The notes beneath the pieces are model-generated. The model was not told the DNA's origin, made no database searches, and saw nothing but the letters and a program-made list of their open reading frames with translations. Positions 56,205 through 64,000 of a stretch of 64,000 nucleotides of DNA are shown here, one piece after another. Numbering within the stretch: the first letter of the stretch is position 1; each line of letters starts with the position of its first letter. This DNA comes from Piliocolobus tephrosceles (Eukaryota; Chordata; Mammalia; Primates; Cercopithecidae), in contig NC_045438.1 in assembly GCF_002776525.5 (NCBI RefSeq), forward strand, positions 152,526,634 to 152,590,633, read 5' to 3'. A program made the translations under genes and the position numbers.

Positions 56205-56705
56205 AGAGCGTAATGCATTATAGACATTGTAAGCAGAAAGGGGCTTCTGCAGGAAATTGCCTGCTTAGAAGTTGTAGGAAGGACTGAAGAAGACCATAGG
56301 CTTCCAGGAATGGCACCCAGAATACCACTGCAGAATTAACCCTCTAGGGGAAGTTCTATCTTTGCCACAGGCAGGAAGCTAAGGAATTAGAAACCTGTTG
56401 TTCCAAATGTAGGCCTAGCTCTCATGCAGACGTCAGGCAGCTATGGCCTGAAGTGTTGGAGAGTCATTTAACTCGCTAGATTTGCATCAGCAGAATGGAC
56501 GCCCCAGGCTCTGCTGCCTCTTTCTCCACCTGACTCACTTCTGGATTCAAGACACATGCGTGTGTAGCTGATTGAGGACCTGAACCACATTTGAGTCCTG
56601 AATTGTAAAAGGGTGTGGGGAATGTTGTTTTGGCTTTCTAGACTCCATAGTGGGAGGTGGATCATGAGAAGGAGCATAGAATAGAGGTCAAGTGAGCTAG
56701 TCTGC
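56205..56705. mobile_element. Unidentified ~500-bp insert in L2
   Basis: This block does not fit L2 and splits it. It starts 'gctgagagcgtaatgcattatagac' and runs to 'gtgagctagtctgcagtgtccc'. The texture is LTR-like (ERVL class possible), but I cannot name it. Confidence 0.4.
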
Positions 56706-57347
56706 AGTGTCCCGCCCAATATCTAAGAGCTCATGGTTTCCCCAACAGATACCTTCACTCCTAACATCCTCTGTTTCTGTAGAGTGCGCCCCTCCACCAG
56801 TTGGTCAAGTCTGAAACTGGAAGTGATGCCCCTGCTCTATTCTCCTCAGTCACACCCAGGTTGCGCCAGTTCCACACCTAAATATGTTTTGATTCCTTGT
56901 CACTTACCTGTTCCACATCTCCATCATCTCTCACCTGAACAACAATAACAGCATCTTAGCCAGTCTTTCTGCATCCATCTTTGCCCTTCTCTAATGCCTT
57001 CTCCACAACATAGCCAGAGAAATCTTAGGAGAAATAAATATGAACATAACACTTCTCTGAGGTTTTGAACCTCAATGGCTCATCATTTAATATGTGTCCT
57101 CCGTGCAGGCAGGGACTAAGTCTCATTGATAGCCACATGCAACCCCTGAGCCTAACGCGGTACCTGGCACAGAGTAAATATTGTTGTTTTTGTGGCAAAA
57201 GGTTTTGCCCTTTTCTAGCCAAACAACTCCATCTACATCTGGTAATCTGCAAGGTTTCTTACTGTATGGTTGTAAGCAGTCGCTTAGCAAGAGAAGTGCG
57301 GCAGTTAACACTGTGAGTCAGACTGCATCCTTGTTGTGTGAAGTTAA

Positions 57348-58618
<1,271 letters not shown>

Positions 58619-58980
58619 GTGTGTCCTTTTAAGGTTAGGTGCTATTTGATGACCTTTTAGTTTTCTGGGACTCACCTATTAATTTGCTAAGGTAAGGTCA
58701 TTTACTCATGCATTTACTGTTACTTTCATCAATTCATTTACAAACAGTTACTGAGTACTTACTCTAAACTCTACTGTAAGAATCCATCGATAAATAGAAC
58801 ATGATCTAGGCTTAAAGGTGAGATACAGACCCTAAATCCCGGAATTATAATACAGTATGAAAAGGGGTCCCCTTGGAATGAGTATGGGATGTGATCAGTG
58901 TAAGTGCACATGAGCAGGACACCTAACCTAGTGTTGGGAAGGGAAGGGAAGGCTTCAGAGAGGATGTAACCTTGAAACCA
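58619..58980 (-). mobile_element. L2-type 3' portion, minus strand
   Basis: 'catcaattcatttacaaacag', 'actgagtacttactctaaac' and 'gaagggaagggaaggcttcag' with 'ggatgtaaccttgaaacc' read as antisense L2. The left part (58619-58710) is shared with 43837-43925. Confidence 0.5.
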
Positions 58981-59386
58981 GGAGCTAAAGCACTTGATCA
59001 GAGAGATCCTACTCAGAAGTCCAGGGCAGGTTTGGAGTCAGATGGGCTGAGTTTGAAATGCAGTTATATGGTTTGGATGCTTGTCCCCTCCAAATCTCAC
59101 GTTGAAATGTGATTTCCAGTGTTGCAAGAGGGCCCTGGTGGGAAGTGATTGGATCATGGGAGCGGATTTGTCCCTCTCTGTTCTCGTGATATTGAGAGAG
59201 TTCTCACGAGACCTGGCTGTTTAAAAGTGTATGGCACCTCCTCCCTCACACTCTTGCTCCTGCCCCTGCCATGTGATGTGCCTGCTCCTGCTTCACCTTC
59301 TGCCATGATTGTGAGCTCCCTGAGGCCCTCACCAGAAGCAGATGCTGCAGCCGTGTTTGGTACAGCCTGCAGAACTGTAAACCCAT

Positions 59387-60064
59387 TAAACCTCTTTTCT
59401 TTTCTTTATTTTATTTTTTTTCTTTCTTTCTAAACATTATCCTTTCTTTTAAAATTTTACTTTAAGTTCTGGGATACATGTGCTGAATGTACATGTTTGT
59501 TACATAGGTATACATGTGCCATGGTGGTTTGCTGCACCTATCAACCCATCATATTGTTTTTAAGCCTCACATGCATTAGGTATTTGCCCTAATGCTCTCC
59601 CTCTCCTTGCCCCCAACCCCACAACAGGCCCTGGTATGTGATGTTCCCCTCCCTATGTCCATGTGTTCTCCATCGTTCAACTTCCACTTATGAGTGAGAA
59701 CATGGGGTGTTCGGTTTCTGTTCCTGTGTTAGTTTGCAGAGAATGATGGCTTCCAGTTTTATCCATGTCCCTGCAAAGAACATGAACTCATCTTTTTTAT
59801 GGCTGCATAGTATTCCATGGTATGTATGTGCCACATTTTCTTTATCCAGTCTATCATTGATGGACATTTGGGTTGGTTCCATGTCTTTGCTATTGTAAAT
59901 AGTGCTGCAATAAACACTTGTGTGCATGTGTCTTTATAGTAGAATGATTTATAATCCTTTGGGTATCTACCAAATAATGGGATTGCTGGGTCAAATGGTA
60001 TTTCTGGATCTAGATCCTTGAGAAATCACCACATTGCCTTCCACAATGTAAACCTCTTTTCTTT
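59387..60064 (-). mobile_element. 5'-truncated L1P, minus strand, 16-bp TSD
   Basis: About 646 bp of L1 3' end (59403-60048) between perfect TSDs TAAACCTCTTTTCTTT (59387-59402 and 60049-60064), which are MST sequence. Antisense text: 'gggatacatgtgctgaatg', 'gttacataggtatacatgtgcc', 'ggcttccagttttatccatg', 'gcatagtattccatgg', 'tgctgcaataaacac'. Only the tail of ORF2 and the 3' UTR remain; 5'-truncated at 60048. Confidence 0.95.
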
Positions 60065-60078
60065 ACAAATTACCCAGT

Positions 60079-60408
60079 CTCAGGTATTTCTTTCTTTTTT
60101 TTTTTTTTTTTTTGGAAAGGAAGTCTTTCTCTGTCACCCAGGCTGGAGTGCAGTGGCATGATCTTGGCTCACAGAAACCTCCGCCTCCCGGGTTCAAGCA
60201 ATTCTCCTGCTTCAGCCTCCTGAGTACCGGGATTACAGGTTCACGCCACCACGCCCAGCTAATTTTTTGTATTTTAGTAGAGACGGGTTTTCAGCATGTT
60301 GCCCAGGCTAGTCTTGAACTCCTGAGCTCAGGCAATCTGCCCGCCTCGAATCGCAAAGTGCTGGGATTACAGGCGTAAGCCATCACGCCTGGCCTCAGGT
60401 ATTTCTTT
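60079..60408 (-). mobile_element. AluS, minus strand, 15-bp TSD, nested in MST
   Basis: Antisense Alu (60094-60393) with perfect TSDs CTCAGGTATTTCTTT (60079-60093 and 60394-60408). The TSD is MST U5 sequence. Confidence 0.95.
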
Positions 60409-60825
60409 ATAGTGACACAAGAATGGCCAAAAACATCCAGCTCTATCTCTTCATGCCTGGGTAGGTGAGGCAAGGCCTCAAGTCTTACTCAGCAAGCGTA
60501 AACTGAGGATGTCACACCACTGTGAAAACCACATGAGACCATAGTCTGTTTCAGTCTTTCACAAACATGGTGGTGTTGGCAGAGAAGATCTCAAAGTGAC
60601 CTATAAGGCCCTGTGGAATTTGGTCCCCCTTTACCTCTGACCTCAGCACCTGCTACTCTCCCCTCCCGCCTCCCCTGCAGCTCATCAGGCCCTTTCTGTT
60701 CCTCAAACACTCCAGACCTGCCTTTCGTCTCTCTGGCCTGGTATGCTCTTCCCTAGCTAACTGCATGGCATATCTCCTTGCTTCTCTCAATGTCACGTTC
60801 TCACTGGGGTCTTCTCTGACCATGA

Positions 60826-61305
60826 TGCTAGGTGGAATAATGGCCTTCCAATGATATCCATGTCCTAATTCCCAGAACCTGCTACCTTACGTGGCAGAGG
60901 CACTTTGCAGTCATAGTTAAGCTAAGGATCTTGAGATGAGAGATGATCCTGGATAATCCAGGTACGCCCATTGTACTCATGAGTCTTTACAGGAAGGAGG
61001 CAGGAGATAGAGTCAGAGAAGGAGATATGATGATGGAAACAGCATCAGAGAGAAATATGAATCTGCCACACTGCTGGATTGGAAGATACAGGAAGGGGCT
61101 ATGAGCCAAGGGATGGGGGCAGCCTCACAAGCTGAAAAAGTCAAGGAAGTGGATTCTCCCCTAAACCTTCCAAAAGGAACACAGTCCTGCCGACCCCTTG
61201 ATTTTAGGACTTCTGAGCTCTAGAACAGAAAGATAAAAATAAATTTTTGTTATTTAAGGACTGTGTTTATGGTCATTTGTTTCAGCAACCCTGGGGAACT
61301 TACCA
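60826..61305 (+). mobile_element. MaLR/ERVL-like LTR nested in L2
   Basis: Text such as 'ggtggaataatggccttcc', 'tatccatgtcctaattccc', 'aggatcttgagatgagag', 'gatcctggataatccagg', 'gattctcccctaaaccttcc', 'ccttgattttaggacttctg' and 'aaataaatttttgttattta' is a familiar LTR-type repeat. It is flanked on both sides by L2. Confidence 0.6.
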
Positions 61306-61375
61306 CTCTATTTAAAACCATCTCATTCTTACCCTCTCCTCATTCCTCATTTACCTATTTCATTTTTCTCCATAG

Positions 61376-61702
<327 letters not shown>

Positions 61703-61880
61703 ATTATTTTTATGTTTCACATGTTTATTTGTTTATTGTCTCTTTCCTATCACTATAATAGAAGCCATGAATCCAGGACTTTTCTACATTTACTCTCATA
61801 TCTCTGGGGGCTGGAATAGTGCCTGGCACACAGCAGGAACTCAATGAACGTGTGTTGAATTAATGAATCAATGACCCTCC

Positions 61881-62269
61881 CCTCCTTCCCTGCATTTCCA
61901 CGATATTAGAAATGAAGGGATCAGACTCTTTCCTGATGCTGTATTAATAAGTTTAATTAGCGTAACAGTAATTCACTCACTCGTACCGTACGTGAAGCTG
62001 CCAAAGCACCTTTGCTGTGCTGCCAGATGCCCATGCTGCACCAAGTCCATTATTGACTGAAATGATGGCTTCCTCCTGCAAACATCTGCAACTCCCTTTT
62101 CCCCCACCCTCCTGAGGCCTCCTGAGGCCTTGAGTTTTTACTGATTATCTCAACAGTGGGTCAGATCAGACATTTAAATGCTGCTGAATTTTACCCACGG
62201 TCATCTAGAGAAAGAGTTTATATCTGCATCTACAGGCAACTTCTTTTTCTCGCTTTCTCTCAACTATTT
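61881..62269. other. Repeat-free gap
   Basis: About 390 bp without a recognised repeat. It includes 'aataagtttaattagcgtaac' and 'attcactcactcgtaccg', with a TAATTAG homeodomain-like core near 61956. Confidence 0.4.
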
Positions 62270-62516
62270 TTTCTAGAGAGTAACAGCTCACATCTATTGG
62301 GGGCTTACTATGTGCCCCCCCCCCCCCCCGTAAACTATCCTAAGTGCTTTATATGCATGTTTTTTTAATCCTCACATCTGTGACAGAGGGACTCCTATTT
62401 GGCCCAGTTTTGCAGATCGGAAAACTGAGTAAGGGAGAAAAAACTGATTTGCTCACAGTCATGCAGCTGGGAAGGTCTGAGCTCAGATCTGAATCCAGGC
62501 AGTCTTGTGTCAAAAC
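62270..62516 (-). mobile_element. MIR SINE, minus strand, with C15 run
   Basis: Antisense MIR: 'cttactatgtgcc', 'cctaagtgctttatatgcat', 'agttttgcagatcggaaaactgag', 'ttgctcacagtcatgcagctgg', 'gaatccaggcagtcttgtg'. A homopolymer C15 (62315-62329) replaces the 'ccaggcactg' part. Confidence 0.75.
62315..62329. repeat. (C)15 homopolymer
   Basis: Fifteen consecutive C, the longest such run in the window. Confidence 0.95.
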
Positions 62517-63262
62517 TTGCCTTACTAATTTCTTTTCTTTTCTTCATAAACCAAAGAAAGAGGTTTATTGGAGTTACAGTTCCATGTGGCTGGGGAGGCC
62601 TCACAATCATGGCAGAAGGGGAAAGGCACATCTCACATGGCAGCAGAAAATAGAAGAAAGCTTGTGCAGGAAAACTCACCCTTACAAACACCATCAGATC
62701 TCATGATACTTACTATCATGAGAATAGCATGGGAAAGACCTGCCCGCATGATTCAATTACCTCCCACCAGGTCCCTTCCACAACACGTGGCAATTCAAGG
62801 TGAGATCTGGGTGGGGACATAGCCAAACCATATCATTCCACCCCAACCCCTCCCAAATCTCATTTCCTCACATTTTCAAAACCAGTCCTGCCTTCCCAAC
62901 AGTCCCCCAAAGTCTTAACTCAGTTCAGCATTAACTCAAAAGTCCACAGTCCAAAGTCTCATCTGAGACAAGGCAAGTCCCTTCCACCTATAAGTCTGTA
63001 AAATCAAAAGCAAGTTAGTTACTTCCTAGATACAATGGGGGTAAAGGCATTGGGTAAATATAGCCATTTCATATGGGAGAAATTGCCCAAAACAAAGGGC
63101 TTACAGGCCTCATGCAAGTCCAAAATCCAGCAGGGTGGTTAAATCTTAAAGCTCCAAAATGATCTTCTTTGATTCCATGTTTTGCATCCAGGTCACGTTG
63201 ATGCAAGAGGTAGGTTCCCATGGTCTTGGGAAGCTCTACCCCTGGTTTGCCTTACTAATTTC
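62517..63262 (-). mobile_element. THE1 LTR + internal fragment, processed-type insertion
   Basis: Minus-strand order: THE1 internal sequence (63246 to about 62838), then the LTR (62837 to 62545), then an A-rich tail (62544-62533). The LTR stops about 20 nt past its AATAAA (plus-strand tttatt at 62564-62569) instead of continuing to the LTR end. The whole insert lies between 16-bp direct repeats TTGCCTTACTAATTTC (62517-62532 and 63247-63262). MaLR integrase would give 5 bp. This is the layout of an L1-mobilised, polyadenylated THE1 transcript, 5'-truncated. No coding potential is kept. Confidence 0.8.
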
Positions 63263-63420
63263 CACCCCTGACTTTTCTTTCAGGAGGATCCTGACAGATC
63301 ACATCCTGTTTACAAAGTCTTTTTTTTTCTCCAACCAGTCCACAGATACATTTCCCATGCATTCTCTTGGGGTTTTAAGGGGATTAACAAATAACACCCT
63401 TCTCTTCAGAATCCTAATTC

Positions 63421-63792
63421 AGAACTGTCTTAGTCTGTTTGTGCTGCTGTAACAAAATACCATACACCAAGTAGCTTGCAAACAACAGAAATTGATTTCT
63501 CACAGTTTTGGATGCTGGGAAGTCCAAGAGCAAGGCAGATTCATTACATGGTGAGGGCCACTTCTTGGTTCATTGATGGCCATTTTCTCACTATGAACTA
63601 ACATGGTGGAAAGGGCAAGGGATGTCTCTGGCACCTTTTTTATAAGGGCACAAGTCCCATTCATGAGTAATCTTCCTCCCTGACCTAATCACTTCCCAAG
63701 AGCCCCACCTCCTAAAGCATGATACTGGGGATTAGCATTTGACCCATGAACTTGGATGGGAGGGACACAAACATTCAGACCATAGCAAGAAC
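63421..63792 (-). mobile_element. MaLR-type solo LTR with perfect TSD
   Basis: A 362-bp LTR (63426-63787) from 'tgtcttagtctgtttgtgctg' to 'cattcagaccatagca', flanked by perfect 5-bp TSDs AGAAC (63421-63425 and 63788-63792). Text ('tgatttctcacagttttgg', 'cctaatcacttcccaag', 'gccccacctcctaaag') is MLT1/MST-like, minus strand. Confidence 0.88.
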
Positions 63793-64000
63793 TGATAGAG
63801 AGAGAGAGAGGATCCAATAGGTGGAGATCAAAATTTGAGCTTCATCCTGATGAATTCCAGGTTAGAGGATGTGGCTATGGTATAAGTGACGAAGCAGGCC
63901 TGTGAATACTTCAACTATACTGCTCCCTGACTCTGCTCCCCAGTCTAGACTTTGGGACACTCCACATGAAAGAAAACTCTGGTCTGCAGAGCTGACACTT
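63793..64000. other. Unassigned window end
   Basis: A short (GA)n run near 63799-63811, then nothing recognised to the window edge. Confidence 0.4.

Larger units (their letters stand above)
54560..57185 (+). mobile_element. Long L2 LINE, ORF2-derived, interrupted
   Basis: C/T-rich plus-strand text follows L2 ORF2 to the 3' end: 'cagtggaagaggtgttttc', 'ctttccaaggttaccaagacc', 'ttgcctgacctcctggcagcac', 'cccagggcctcctttcc', 'aatactcataaattgccagcccag' (in parts), then 'catcatctctcacctgaac', 'ctgtgcaggcagggac'-like text and 'ggtacctggcacagagtaaatattg'. An Alu (55160-55500) and an unidentified insert (56205-56705) interrupt it. No intact reading frame. One of the longer L2 relics one would expect per window. 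Confidence 0.65.
59064..60428 (+). mobile_element. MST LTR split by L1 and Alu
   Basis: MSTA/B-type LTR in three pieces: 59064-59402 ('atatggtttggatgcttgtcc' to 'attaaacctcttttc'), 60049-60093 ('acaaattacccagtctcagg') and 60394-60428 ('ttatagtgacacaagaatgg'). It contains the usual AATAAA-like 'attaaa' end and lies on the plus strand, unlike the other THE1/MST LTRs here. Insertions: L1 (59403-60048) and Alu (60094-60393). Confidence 0.92.

Overview
This window is primate nuclear DNA, most likely human. The evidence is the repeat content: AluJ, AluS and AluY copies with A-tails and target-site duplications (TSDs), THE1/MST/MLT1 (MaLR) LTRs, class I ERV solo LTRs, L1M and L1P fragments, and the older mammalian layer of L2, MIR, MER5, MER1 and MER20. 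Nothing separates human from another ape. I find no protein-coding gene that I can support. Every long open frame is short, lies over repeats or low-complexity DNA, and shows no recognisable domain. There is no CpG-island-like stretch. The window reads as intergenic or deep intronic DNA. The only RNA-gene-derived sequence is a 5S rRNA pseudogene at 39020-39136.

Layout. 0-10 kb: L2 fragments, an old AluJ whose tail became a (TA)n(CA)n microsatellite, an Alu right arm, an MST LTR, an Alu with an odd linker, and an ERV-like LTR. 10-18 kb: a repeat-poor stretch, MIR, L1M (minus), an MLT1 LTR nested with an MST LTR and an AluS, then L2. 18-32 kb: Alus, a MER1-type hAT element with a clean 8-bp TSD, a THE1-type LTR with a perfect 5-bp TSD, an L1/HAL1-like block, an L1M split by an Alu and an LTR, and an L1 (minus). 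32-46 kb: MLT1-like LTRs, class I ERV LTRs, a duplicated LTR-end segment, MER5 copies and the 5S-Alu chimera. 46-54 kb: MIR, MER5 copies, a (TG)n(CG)n tract, two MaLR LTRs and the most repeat-poor block (51.7-53.0 kb). 54-64 kb: a long L2 ORF2-derived block, an Alu with a (TTCC)n tail, an MST LTR split by L1 and Alu, an L2 split by an LTR and an AluY, and a THE1 fragment that looks retrotransposed by L1 machinery.

Function. Nothing acts as an operon or pathway; the content is a layered record of retrotransposition. The most informative items are: (i) a 5S rRNA/Alu fusion bounded by one shared TSD, which fits RNA template switching during L1-driven reverse transcription; (ii) a THE1 internal+LTR fragment that ends about 20 nt past its AATAAA, carries an A-rich tail and has a 16-bp TSD, so it looks like a processed retrocopy rather than a viral integration; (iii) a related 33-bp non-Alu segment at the same place in two neighbouring Alu right arms; (iv) a ~165-bp local duplication carrying the end of an ERV LTR. 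I did not find a new biological system here. Repeat-family names come from recalled consensus features, not from a search.
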